A stretch of 6,990 bases of DNA from Bdellovibrionales bacterium (GCA_020435085.1 JAGRAB010000044.1:1-6990); one strand, 5' to 3'; shown: positions 1-6,803, numbered from the stretch's first letter. Notes: generated by a model not told the origin, from the sequence alone. Numbers and translations: made by a program.

Positions 1-40
1 TATCCGCAATTAAGGGGGCCAGTTTGAATATAATACCAAT

Positions 41-478
41 TTAAAACACAAAAATTCCGTAATCTTCAAGATGGAGTTTAATTTGAGCTTTTGAAACTTT
101 ATCTTCAGTGATGAGGTGGATAAATAAAATCCAGTAACCAGGTTTATCAAAAAATAAATTATTTACATACCTTAAGTGAGAAGTGTCTTTAGGAATTCCA
201 ATATCAGGTGATGGTGTCCATCGATCTTCAAAAAAATTATAAACGGTGATTTCCAGTTTAGGTAAAAGAGCAATAGGTTGAAGAGTTTCTTTTTCATAAA
301 AGAGAAGTTCAAAGTTATTGGCAACAAAAGTAAGTGGGGGGTCAGGCCAGTTGACATAAGCACAAATACCGAGCTCTTTAAAGTCAAGGTGACATTTAAC
401 AGAATCTTGTGCCCGTAAGTTTTTTGTAGGGAATATTGTAAAAATCAAAAAGAAAATGGTTTTCTGCAGAGTCAGCAT
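41..478 (-). CDS. Small secreted protein of unknown function
   Basis: A 145-residue protein that I do not recognise. Residues 1-23 look like a Sec signal peptide: a Lys near the start, a hydrophobic run (IFFLIFTIF) and a likely cleavage after LRA before QDS. This points to export to the periplasm or beyond. The mature part of about 120 residues has two cysteines (Cys29, Cys39), is rich in aromatic residues (e.g. NWPDPP, YNFFEDRW, KPGYWILFIHL), and alternates hydrophobic and polar residues as in a beta-sandwich. A small Ig-like or FixH/YtkA-like fold is a guess only. Its ATG lies 3 nt after the stop of the DUF547 gene, with only a weak purine-rich Shine-Dalgarno, so translation is probably coupled to that gene. 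The paired export signals suggest the two proteins act in the same compartment. Existence as a gene is fairly sure; function is unknown. Confidence 0.75.
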   Translation of the reverse strand: MLTLQKTIFFLIFTIFPTKNLRAQDSVKCHLDFKELGICAYVNWPDPPLTFVANNFELLFYEKETLQPIALLPKLEITVYNFFEDRWTPSPDIGIPKDTSHLRYVNNLFFDKPGYWILFIHLITEDKVSKAQIKLHLEDYGIFVF

Positions 479-481
479 TTT

Positions 482-1282
482 TTATTCTTTGATTTCGTTA
501 AGAGACCAATCATAATTTGTGTATTCAATCTTAAAAGTATTGAGGTCTATTTTGGGATCCAATTTGCTAAAAAAAGGTTTTATAAACTTAGGTATAGTCA
601 TGCCATTTTTTTCAAAATCTTCTTTAAACCATTTAAAAATTTTTGATAAATAAAGCGTTTTATCTTTTATATCGACTCGATTTCGTGAGCTATCATTGAG
701 AAATAAACGGGCTTGTTCATCAAGTTGCTTCTCTAAAGCTTCGGCGGTATAGGCCTCATCTCTTAAGGCAGGGCAGCCAATGCTGGCACAATTGACAGCA
801 AAATGAACGCGAGGCTCGGAAAATTCTTTTCTTAAAATATCGTGTTCAATATGGTCGAGATGTACTTTTTTACCAAAGAGAGAAATAAATTCTTTTTTCC
901 ACGGGCTAGAAAAAAAACTACCAATATCTTTAATAGACTTAACGGGATAGTGGTCAATGAGAAGCTTTAGAGTAAAGGCATTATAAGCATTAATATAAAA
1001 TGCCATTTTTTGATTTTTTGACCAAGTTTGAAGGGTTTCTCGTTTTATCTCGGAGAGAGAATGAAGATACTCATTGAGCCCTTGGGCGTTTTCTTTCAAT
1101 GCTTTATAGTTGACTTCACTTTTATGATCTTTTGTAACGACAAAGTTTTTAAGAACGTCTGTAAATAGAGCATGGGTATGGTCGAAAGCTTCTGCTTTAT
1201 CTGTAGGACTGCCTTTATCGGCTCCAAAAGAGGAGTAAGGCATGCCTAGAGAAAATAAACAGAAAAAAATCATGATACGCAT
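482..1282 (-). CDS. Secreted DUF547-family protein
   Basis: A 266-residue exported protein of the DUF547 family, whose biochemical role is not established. Hallmark motifs are clear: AFYINAYNAFTL (94-105), LDHIEHDILR (142-151), VHFAVNCASIGCPALR (159-174, with Cys165 and Cys170) and LSKIFKWFKEDF (212-223). Residues 1-20 (MRIMIFFCLFSLGMPYSSFG) form a signal peptide with likely cleavage near SFG-AD. I chose the ATG at 1282 because it begins directly with the signal peptide and has a GGGAG Shine-Dalgarno 9 nt upstream. The frame stays open to 1384, but that 34-residue extension would bury the signal sequence. The length is usual for single-domain members. It is the first gene of a two-gene minus-strand unit with the small secreted protein, and is divergent from folE2. 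Family call is firm; function is open. Confidence 0.92.
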   Translation of the reverse strand: MRIMIFFCLFSLGMPYSSFGADKGSPTDKAEAFDHTHALFTDVLKNFVVTKDHKSEVNYKALKENAQGLNEYLHSLSEIKRETLQTWSKNQKMAFYINAYNAFTLKLLIDHYPVKSIKDIGSFFSSPWKKEFISLFGKKVHLDHIEHDILRKEFSEPRVHFAVNCASIGCPALRDEAYTAEALEKQLDEQARLFLNDSSRNRVDIKDKTLYLSKIFKWFKEDFEKNGMTIPKFIKPFFSKLDPKIDLNTFKIEYTNYDWSLNEIKE

Positions 1283-1290
1283 ATGTAAGG

Positions 1291-1296
1291 TCTCCC
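1291..1296 (-). promoter_or_regulatory. Ribosome binding site of the DUF547 gene
   Basis: On the minus strand GGGAGA lies about 9 nt before the ATG at 1282. It is the best Shine-Dalgarno match in this reading frame and decides the start against the ATG at 1384, placing the signal peptide at the very N-terminus. Confidence 0.6.
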
Positions 1297-1477
1297 ATCC
1301 CGACTCGGGTCTCTTTTGGCTTTCAAGCATCGCATATGAAATTAAAAAAACAAGAAAAAACAAGTACATATATGGATCTTGCAAGGCTTTTTCTGAAGGT
1401 TTATGAATTCTGAGATAAGCAGTGGTTTTTAAAAGAAAATCCTGTTATTTTCACAGCCGAGTTTTTAGGAAATAAGC

Positions 1478-2437
1478 ATGAAAATTGTTGAGTACAGTCA
1501 TAAAAGTGAAACAAGCTCCGTGGGCGGATCGGTGCGTCAGCTTCCAGATATAACCACAGGGTTAAAATCACAAATTTTGGGCACCCTCGATTGGGTCGGA
1601 ATGGAGTCTATTGAGTTACCAGTCATGGTTGAATTTGAGGGAAAGAAATTTTTCTTGAATGCAATGGCGGATTGCTTTGTCTCTTTAGATGATCCCAAAG
1701 CTAAAGGCATTCATATGTCTCGGCTTTATGGGGTTCTTATGAATCATTTTATATCAGGCCAATCACTCTCTCAAAAGTCGCTTGAAGACGTTGTTCAACA
1801 GTTGTCGGTCTCTCAGCTGGACATCTCTCGGTCGGCGCGTTTGAAGTTAAAGTTGGATTGGCCAGTGATAAAAACATCATTAAAAAGCCAATTACCAGGG
1901 TTTCGTCACTATCCATTAGAGATTGACTGTATCCAAACTCCTGAAACAACAGAGATCAAGTTGGCTTTTCGAGTCACATATTCGAGTACTTGTCCCTGTT
2001 CTGCGGCGTTATCTCGTCAATTGAATAGTGAAAACTTTATGAAGCAATTTTCTCATAAAGAAACTGTGAGTCCTTTTGATATTTCTCAATGGATGCAATC
2101 TCAAGAATCTGTTGTGGCAACACCTCATGCACAAAGGAGTGTGGCTGAGGTTCAGTTGAAAACTTCCAATTTTGACCATTTTGGTCGATGGATTCAATTG
2201 GCAGAAACCGCTTTGGGGACACCCGTGCAAACCGCTGTAAAAAGGGAAGATGAACAAGAATTTGCAAGATTGAATGCAGAGAATCTTATGTTTTGTGAAG
2301 ATGCGGCTCGAAAATTACAAAATGCATTGAGTAATGATAATAGCATTGATGATTTTTGGATCAAGGTCAGCCATGAAGAGAGTCTCCATCCTCACAATGC
2401 CGTTGCCTATACATCAAAATCCCAACCGTCTAATTGA
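1478..2437 (+). CDS. folE2: GTP cyclohydrolase IB (FolE2)
   Basis: Cytosolic GTP cyclohydrolase of the COG1469/FolE2 type, which converts GTP to 7,8-dihydroneopterin triphosphate, the entry step of tetrahydrofolate (and queuosine-type pterin) synthesis. Visible family motifs are KGIHMSRLY (76-84), the catalytic cysteine segment SSTCPCSA (169-176; Cys172 aligns with the metal/active-site cysteine), TPHAQRS (215-221), KREDEQEFARLNAENLMFCEDAAR (split over 255-278) and the C-terminal HEESLHPHNAVA (299-310). At 319 residues it is slightly longer than many bacterial members because of a leader of about 20 residues. AGGAA lies 6 nt before the ATG. FolE2 works with several divalent metals and replaces zinc-dependent FolE, and in many bacteria belongs to the Zur regulon. 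I saw no convincing Zur or Fur box upstream, but a Fur-family gene follows at once. Family call is very secure. Confidence 0.97.
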   Translation: MKIVEYSHKSETSSVGGSVRQLPDITTGLKSQILGTLDWVGMESIELPVMVEFEGKKFFLNAMADCFVSLDDPKAKGIHMSRLYGVLMNHFISGQSLSQKSLEDVVQQLSVSQLDISRSARLKLKLDWPVIKTSLKSQLPGFRHYPLEIDCIQTPETTEIKLAFRVTYSSTCPCSAALSRQLNSENFMKQFSHKETVSPFDISQWMQSQESVVATPHAQRSVAEVQLKTSNFDHFGRWIQLAETALGTPVQTAVKREDEQEFARLNAENLMFCEDAARKLQNALSNDNSIDDFWIKVSHEESLHPHNAVAYTSKSQPSN

Positions 2438-2449
2438 AAATAATTATCA
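2435..2449. promoter_or_regulatory. Fur box (7-1-7 operator) ahead of fur
   Basis: TGAAAAT-A-ATTATCA matches the Fur 7-1-7 consensus TGATAAT-N-ATTATCA at 13 of 14 specified positions. It begins on the TGA stop of folE2 and ends 42 bp before the ATG chosen for fur, where an autoregulatory operator would be expected. It is a Fur-type rather than a Zur-type (GTTATAN-TATAAC-like) sequence. Binding itself is inferred. Confidence 0.7.
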
Positions 2450-2455
2450 TTTTTA

Positions 2456-2484
2456 TTGACCTCAAGAAATGCTTCCTCTAGATA
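2456..2484 (+). promoter_or_regulatory. Possible sigma-70 promoter of fur
   Basis: TTGACC at 2456-2461 is a good -35 hexamer. A 17-bp spacer leads to TAGATA at 2479-2484, a poor -10 match. It lies directly downstream of the Fur box, so bound repressor would cover the polymerase site. The -10 is weak, and transcription from here would give a very short leader to the ATG at 2492, so the real promoter may differ. Confidence 0.25.
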
Positions 2485-2491
2485 TACCTCT

Positions 2492-2986
2492 ATGGAAACA
2501 AAGGCTATCCCAACCCTGATGCCAGGGCATTTTACGCACATTGAAGAAGAACTGATCGAGAGGGACCCTCTTGATAGACAAAGTTTTAAACGCATCATTC
2601 GAGATATGGGGCTTAAGGTGACCGGGCAGCGAATGGCTATTTTAGAATCCCTGTCGACAGGTCGTACGCATGTGACAGCACAAGAGGTCTATGAAGAGAT
2701 ATTTAAGAAGCACCCAGAGATGGGGTTTGCGACGGTCTATCGATTTTTAAGAAAATTGACAGAACAAGGTTTTGCCACGGAAGTTCGTATGGGAGGCCTG
2801 CCAGCTCGTTATGAGTTAAAGTCCAAACGACACCACGATCATTTGACTTGCATTCGTTGCGGAAAAATTGTGGAATTTGAGAATTCTCAGATCGAAAAGC
2901 TACAAGAAACTGTTGCCAATGAACATGGTTTTCGACTGACAGATCACCTTTTGGAACTTTACGGAGTATGTCAGGATTGCCAATAA
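2492..2986 (+). CDS. fur: Ferric uptake regulator, Fur family
   Basis: Metal-dependent transcriptional repressor of the Fur family, 164 residues from this start. The winged-helix DNA-binding domain runs from about residue 30 (GLKVTGQRMAILESL) through the recognition helix GFATVYRFLRKL (78-89). The dimerisation/metal domain shows HHDH (114-117), Glu128, His146 and His152. The structural zinc motifs are CIRC (120-123) and CQDC (160-163). The block HGFRLTDHLLELYGVC is typical of true Fur rather than Zur or PerR, and the Fur box just upstream agrees. The start is uncertain: none of TTG 2456, ATG 2492 or ATG 2519 has a good Shine-Dalgarno. I took the first ATG after the operator. Each choice leaves a 20-40 residue tail before the usual Fur N-terminus. 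The stop overlaps the start of uvrA by 19 nt, suggesting one transcript. Confidence 0.9.
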   Translation: METKAIPTLMPGHFTHIEEELIERDPLDRQSFKRIIRDMGLKVTGQRMAILESLSTGRTHVTAQEVYEEIFKKHPEMGFATVYRFLRKLTEQGFATEVRMGGLPARYELKSKRHHDHLTCIRCGKIVEFENSQIEKLQETVANEHGFRLTDHLLELYGVCQDCQ

Positions 2987-5589
2987 CAGAAAAAGCTTCA
3001 GGATCAGCCGGCTCAAAAAAGAGATCGTCACAAAAAGTCTCGACTTCAAAAAGTAAAAGTGGTGATGGGGTTTTTGTTCATGGAGCCCGTGAACATAATT
3101 TAAAAAATATTTCGACATTCATTCCAAGAAATAAAATTACAGTGATTACAGGCCTCAGCGGGAGCGGAAAATCCTCTTTAGCATTTGATACCATTTATGC
3201 TGAAGGCCAGCGTCGATATGTTGAGAGTCTCTCTGCGTATGCTCGTAATTTTTTAGAACAAATGAAAAAACCAGATGTCGATGCTATCGTTGGGTTATCT
3301 CCAGCCATTGCCATTGATCAAAAATCAATAAGCACAAACCCCCGATCTACGGTGGGGACAGTTACAGAAATTTATGATTATTTGAGACTGCTCTATGCTC
3401 GGGTAGGGGTTCCATATTGTCCAGATCACCATTTACCAGTGACAAGTCAAAGCCCAGAGCAAATTATTTCTGATATTAAAACTTTAAAAGCTGGAACAAA
3501 ATTTTTTATTTTTGCACCAATGGTGAAAGGAAAAAAAGGAGAGTTTCTTGCTGAGTTTCAAAAATGGGTAAAAAAAGGGTTCGCAAAAGCTAAAGTGGAT
3601 GGTGAGTGGGTTGAATTGGCGCAGGCAAAAAAACTGGCAAAACACAAAACTCATGATATCGATTTATTGATTGATCGCCTGGTGATGAAAGAAGATATCG
3701 ATATTCGCCTTAAAGAAAGCGTGAATCTTGCGATTACAATGTCGCAGGGGCAAGTGGCTATTGCAGAAATGGGAAAAGAGCCAAAAACTTACTCGATTCA
3801 TTCGTCATGTCCTGAGTGTGGAATGAGCTTTCCAGAACTCGAACCACGACTTTTTAGTTTTAATAACCCCCGTGGAGCCTGTGAAACTTGTCACGGTTTG
3901 GGAAGTGTTGAACTGACAGAAGACCTTGTTGTAGACAGTGATGAAGAGGTGATCGTTGACGATTATGCCATTGAGGTTTGCCCTGATTGTAAAGGAACAC
4001 GATTACGTAAAGAGGCAAGAAATGTCTTTTTAGATGGATATACAATCACGGAATTGGCAATTCAGCCAGCAAATCAATTGTTTCATTTTTTAGATACATT
4101 AAAACTTGATGAGAGACGTCAGCTGATAGGTGAAAAAATTCTTAAACAAATTCAAGGACGACTGAGTTATTTATCGCGAGTGGGGTGTGGTTATTTATCA
4201 TTAGATCGTCCTACGCGAACTCTGAGTGGTGGTGAGGCTCAAAGAATTCGTTTAGCTTCACAAGTGGGTTCAGCTCTTGTGGGAATTTTATATGTCCTTG
4301 ATGAACCAAGTATTGGGTTGCATCCACGCGATCACGCGCGTCTCTTGACAATTCTTGAAGAAATTCGAGATCGTGGAAATACAATTTTAATGGTGGAGCA
4401 CGATGAAGATACAATGAGAGGAGCCGATCATCTGATTGACCTGGGCCCTCGTGCGGGTCGCCTGGGTGGAGAGTTGCTTGCCGAAGGAACTCCTCAAGAA
4501 GTCGCTCAAAACTCGAAAAGCCTCACAGGGAGCTATTTATCTGGAAAAATAAAAATTCCTGTTCCGAAGAGTCGACGGTCAGGAAATGGCGATGTCTTAA
4601 TTGTAAAAGGAGCGCGAGGAAATAATCTCAAAAATGTGGATTTAAAAATTCCATTGGGTACTTTTTGTGGTGTCACAGGGGTGAGTGGCAGTGGTAAAAG
4701 TACTCTTGTTGTAGATACACTTTATCGCATTCTTGCCGAAAAAATGAATCGATCGACTCTCGTACCTGCTGAGTACAAAGAAATACAAGGGCTAGACAAA
4801 ATTGATAAAGTGATTGAAATCAATCAAAAACCAATTGGCAGAACTCCGCGATCTGTGCCTTCTACCTATGTGCAAGTTTTTCCAATGATCCGAGATTTGT
4901 ATGCCTCACTCCCCGAAGCAAAAATGCGAGGGTTTAAACCAGGACATTTTTCTTTTAATGTCAAAGGTGGACGGTGCGAAGCTTGTCAAGGCAATGGAAT
5001 GATTCGAGTGGAAATGCATTTTCTATCGGATGTGTTTGTTCAATGTGAAACATGTATGGGACGGCGATATTCTCGGGAGATTTTAAATATTCGGTTCAAA
5101 GAGAAGTCGATTGCTGATGTCTTAGAAATGACTGTAGAAGAAGCAACAGAGTTTTTTCAAAATCAACCGAGAATTCATAAGAAATTAAAAACTCTCAATC
5201 AAGTGGGTTTAGATTATATTCATCTAGGGCAAAGTTCGACAACTTTGAGTGGTGGTGAAGCTCAAAGGGTCAAATTAGCCAGAGAACTTTCTAAAAGAGG
5301 AACAGGGAAAACACTTTATATTTTGGATGAACCGACAACGGGCCTTCACTTTGATGATGTTGCTAAACTTATCCATCTTCTTGAGAGTTTGGTGGAGCAG
5401 GGGAATACAGTGTTGGTGATTGAGCATCACTTAGATGTGATTAAATCTTGTGATCACCTTATTGAATTGGGTCCTGATGGTGGGGAGTTTGGTGGAGAGA
5501 TTGTTTTTACAGGAACTCCTGAGCAAATGGCCATGGATCAAACTGAGACATCACAATATATTCACCAAATTCTAGATAAAAAGCCTTAA
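2968..5589 (+). CDS. uvrA: Excinuclease ABC subunit A lacking the insertion domain
   Basis: UvrA, the damage-sensing ATPase dimer that loads UvrB in nucleotide excision repair. Both ABC modules look active: Walker A GLSGSGKS (62-69) and GVSGSGKS (571-578), signature LSGGEAQR (419-426 and 760-767), Walker B LYVLDEPS (441-448) and LYILDEPT (783-790). Zinc cysteine pairs are at 281/284, 305/308, 338/341, 670/673 and 693/696. The UvrB-binding region (about 145-265) is present. At 873 residues it is shorter than the usual 940 or so, although it has an extra Ser/Lys-rich tail of about 34 residues at the N-terminus. The loss is internal: only 29 residues (309-337, acidic) separate CETC from CPDC, against roughly 125 in E. 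coli UvrA, so the insertion domain is essentially absent. The start ATG overlaps fur by 19 nt; GGAG lies only 1 nt before it, so the nearby TTG at 2977 is an alternative start. Confidence 0.96.
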   Translation: MSGLPITEKASGSAGSKKRSSQKVSTSKSKSGDGVFVHGAREHNLKNISTFIPRNKITVITGLSGSGKSSLAFDTIYAEGQRRYVESLSAYARNFLEQMKKPDVDAIVGLSPAIAIDQKSISTNPRSTVGTVTEIYDYLRLLYARVGVPYCPDHHLPVTSQSPEQIISDIKTLKAGTKFFIFAPMVKGKKGEFLAEFQKWVKKGFAKAKVDGEWVELAQAKKLAKHKTHDIDLLIDRLVMKEDIDIRLKESVNLAITMSQGQVAIAEMGKEPKTYSIHSSCPECGMSFPELEPRLFSFNNPRGACETCHGLGSVELTEDLVVDSDEEVIVDDYAIEVCPDCKGTRLRKEARNVFLDGYTITELAIQPANQLFHFLDTLKLDERRQLIGEKILKQIQGRLSYLSRVGCGYLSLDRPTRTLSGGEAQRIRLASQVGSALVGILYVLDEPSIGLHPRDHARLLTILEEIRDRGNTILMVEHDEDTMRGADHLIDLGPRAGRLGGELLAEGTPQEVAQNSKSLTGSYLSGKIKIPVPKSRRSGNGDVLIVKGARGNNLKNVDLKIPLGTFCGVTGVSGSGKSTLVVDTLYRILAEKMNRSTLVPAEYKEIQGLDKIDKVIEINQKPIGRTPRSVPSTYVQVFPMIRDLYASLPEAKMRGFKPGHFSFNVKGGRCEACQGNGMIRVEMHFLSDVFVQCETCMGRRYSREILNIRFKEKSIADVLEMTVEEATEFFQNQPRIHKKLKTLNQVGLDYIHLGQSSTTLSGGEAQRVKLARELSKRGTGKTLYILDEPTTGLHFDDVAKLIHLLESLVEQGNTVLVIEHHLDVIKSCDHLIELGPDGGEFGGEIVFTGTPEQMAMDQTETSQYIHQILDKKP

Positions 5590-5628
5590 AATTCTCAAAT
5601 TAATACAAGACTTTTGGCGAGTGGGACT

Positions 5629-5648
5629 CCAGATTTTGCTGCATCTGG
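5629..5648. repeat. Short inverted repeat between uvrA and the HD-GYP gene
   Basis: CCAGAT (5629-5634) and ATCTGG (5643-5648) form a perfect 6-bp stem around an 8-nt loop, 40 bp after the uvrA stop. No T-run follows, so it is not a convincing terminator. It could be an operator or an mRNA hairpin in the 125-bp leader before the HD-GYP start, or chance. Confidence 0.3.
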
Positions 5649-5705
5649 CCGATATCTTATATGGTGCTTGGTGTTCCGGGGGGAATATCAATCAATTTTA
5701 TTTTT

Positions 5706-5709
5706 GGAG
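5706..5709 (+). promoter_or_regulatory. Ribosome binding site of the HD-GYP gene
   Basis: GGAG sits 5 nt before the ATG at 5715, near-ideal spacing. It decides the start against the upstream in-frame ATG at 5661, which would add 18 residues unrelated to the family. Confidence 0.7.
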
Positions 5710-5714
5710 TCAAT

Positions 5715-6368
5715 ATGGCATGGGATGATGTGCCCGATTGGGCAAAAGATGTGACAGCATCTATTTTACAAGCAGTAAAAGAGAAGGATGAACACACCTT
5801 TTTCCATTGTTGTCGAGTTGGGCGAAATGCAAAAAAATTAGCAAAGTCTATGGGGCTTAATGAATTTGAGCAAGTCGTTCTTGAATTTTCTGGTCTGTTT
5901 CATGATGTGGGAAAAGTTGGTATTCCTGATAATATTTTATTAAAACAAGGCCGCTTAGACAAAGATGAAATTGAAGTAATGAAAGCGCACCCACTGAAGA
6001 GTGCGCAAATTATTGAACCATTATCAACATTACCACTTTTTCGCTTTACCCTTCCAGGCGTGAGGTATCACCATGAGAGAATGGATGGCACGGGCTATCC
6101 GTTTAATTTACTCGGTGAAAAAATTCCTCTTTTTGCACGAATTGTTTCTATTGTGGATTGTGTGGATGCCATGTCGCATGCGAGGTCTTATAGAAAAGCT
6201 CTTCCTGCTGAAAAAATCATTCAAGAGTTAAAAGATTTTTCTGGAATTCAGTTTGATGCCAATATCGTTAAGATCTACCTTGAGGCTTCTCCGCATTGGA
6301 ATAAAGAGTCTCAAAAAGACGAATCGACAGAAATCATTGTCAGAGATCTTCTCAAAAAAGCGGCTTAA
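5715..6368 (+). CDS. Stand-alone HD-GYP domain protein, putative c-di-GMP phosphodiesterase
   Basis: A 217-residue cytosolic protein made almost entirely of one HD-GYP domain, which in characterised members hydrolyses cyclic di-GMP to GMP or pGpG at a two- or three-iron centre. The key residues are present: His31 (HCCRV), the HD pair in LFHDVGKVGIPD (61-72), His92 (AHPLKS), HHERMDGTGYP (119-129, containing the HHExxDGxGYP signature), and D148 and D151 in IVDCVDAM followed by the RSYR motif. It should be catalytically competent. There is no receiver, GAF, PAS or membrane segment, so any control must come from expression or a partner protein. The ATG at 5715 has a strong GGAG. It lies 125 bp after uvrA with no clear terminator between, so read-through from the fur-uvrA transcript is possible. 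Domain call is firm; substrate is inferred from the family. Confidence 0.93.
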   Translation: MAWDDVPDWAKDVTASILQAVKEKDEHTFFHCCRVGRNAKKLAKSMGLNEFEQVVLEFSGLFHDVGKVGIPDNILLKQGRLDKDEIEVMKAHPLKSAQIIEPLSTLPLFRFTLPGVRYHHERMDGTGYPFNLLGEKIPLFARIVSIVDCVDAMSHARSYRKALPAEKIIQELKDFSGIQFDANIVKIYLEASPHWNKESQKDESTEIIVRDLLKKAA

Positions 6369-6391
6369 TTGATGATTGTTGTTCTAAGAAG

Positions 6392-6688
6392 TTATTTTAT
6401 TTCGCGACAGTCATCGAAAAATATAGCTTCTTTTATACCTTTAATGTTTGCTAAAACACCAAGTGGGGCACCAATTCCAATGGTAGAAATACGTGCTTCT
6501 TTAAGATCTGTTTGACATGTTATGAAGCCATTGAGTTTTTCTTGAACACAATTTAAAGCTGTCCAACTAGAATATTGCTCATTATTCTTTAGCCAAATAA
6601 AAATAATTAATGATTAAGCTTGATTATGTCTTCAAATTTCAATTTGTGTACCAGAGTCTAAAACAACGAATTGAACGTATTTGCTCAT
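6392..6688 (-). pseudogene. Probable decayed gene, unknown product
   Basis: On the minus strand 6613-6392 holds 73 sense codons ending in TAA. The peptide has natural composition: it begins SLIIFIWLKN, runs through SSWTALNCVQEKLNGF and IGIGAPLGVLANIKGIKEA, ends in FFDDCREIK, and has three cysteines. It contains no ATG, GTG or TTG start. In the same frame upstream, an ATG at 6688 opens MSKYVQFVVLDSGTQIEI before a TGA (6634-6632) and, six codons on, a TAA (6616-6614). The joining stretch reads as FEDIIKLN in another frame, which would fit compensating indels. I read this as a gene broken by stops or frameshifts near its N-terminal third. No homologue is recognised. It converges with the HD-GYP gene, 23 bp apart. 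Alternatives are a short gene starting at a rare ATT codon, or a chance open frame. Confidence 0.4.
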
Positions 6689-6718
6689 AGGAAATCGTAC
6701 TGTAAGGAGCAGTTTCCT
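6689..6718. repeat. Stem-loop AGGAA/TTCCT with inner ACTG/CAGT
   Basis: AGGAA (6689-6693) pairs with TTCCT (6714-6718). Inside it ACTG (6699-6702) pairs with CAGT (6710-6713) around a 7-nt loop, leaving a 5-nt bulge on the 5' side. It lies next to the N-terminal end of the decayed minus-strand gene. It may be part of its former leader; function is unknown. Confidence 0.35.
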
Positions 6719-6741
6719 CATATAAAGTCACCGCGAAACCT

Positions 6742-6769
6742 TTGGTCAACAAGTTATAGCACTGATAAA
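6742..6769 (+). promoter_or_regulatory. Possible promoter of the candidate small RNA
   Basis: TTGGTC (6742-6747) and GATAAA (6764-6769) are spaced 16 bp apart. They match the sigma-70 hexamers at 3 of 6 and 4 of 6 positions, so this is weak alone. It would start transcription near 6776-6780, just ahead of the 20-bp palindrome. Confidence 0.25.
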
Positions 6770-6783
6770 GGTAAAGAGGAGCG

Positions 6784-6803
6784 ATTCCCCTGCGCAGGGG
6801 AAT
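6784..6803. repeat. Perfect 20-bp palindrome
   Basis: ATTCCCCTGC followed immediately by its exact reverse complement GCAGGGGAAT. As RNA it gives a 7-bp GC-rich stem with a 6-nt loop. As DNA it is a symmetric target that a dimeric protein could bind. No T-run follows. Confidence 0.75.

Noticed and set aside
29..34. Perfect TATAAT hexamer on the plus strand
   Set aside because: No -35 match lies 16-18 bp upstream, and the hexamer faces the end of a minus-strand gene. It is probably chance in AT-rich DNA.
1283..1384. 34-residue N-terminal extension of the DUF547 protein
   Set aside because: It would place a second hydrophobic segment before a good signal peptide. The ATG at 1282 has a GGGAG ribosome site, whereas the upstream start has none.
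1385..1477. Zur box or riboswitch ahead of folE2
   Set aside because: I looked for a GTTATA/TATAAC-type palindrome and for known riboswitch cores because FolE2 is often Zur-controlled; none was present.
2335..2360. Second Fur-like half-site TGATAAT inside folE2
   Set aside because: Only one arm matches, and the sequence is explained by the codons of folE2.
5661..5714. 18-residue extension of the HD-GYP protein
   Set aside because: The ATG at 5715 has GGAG at 5-nt spacing. The upstream stretch is not part of the HD-GYP fold.
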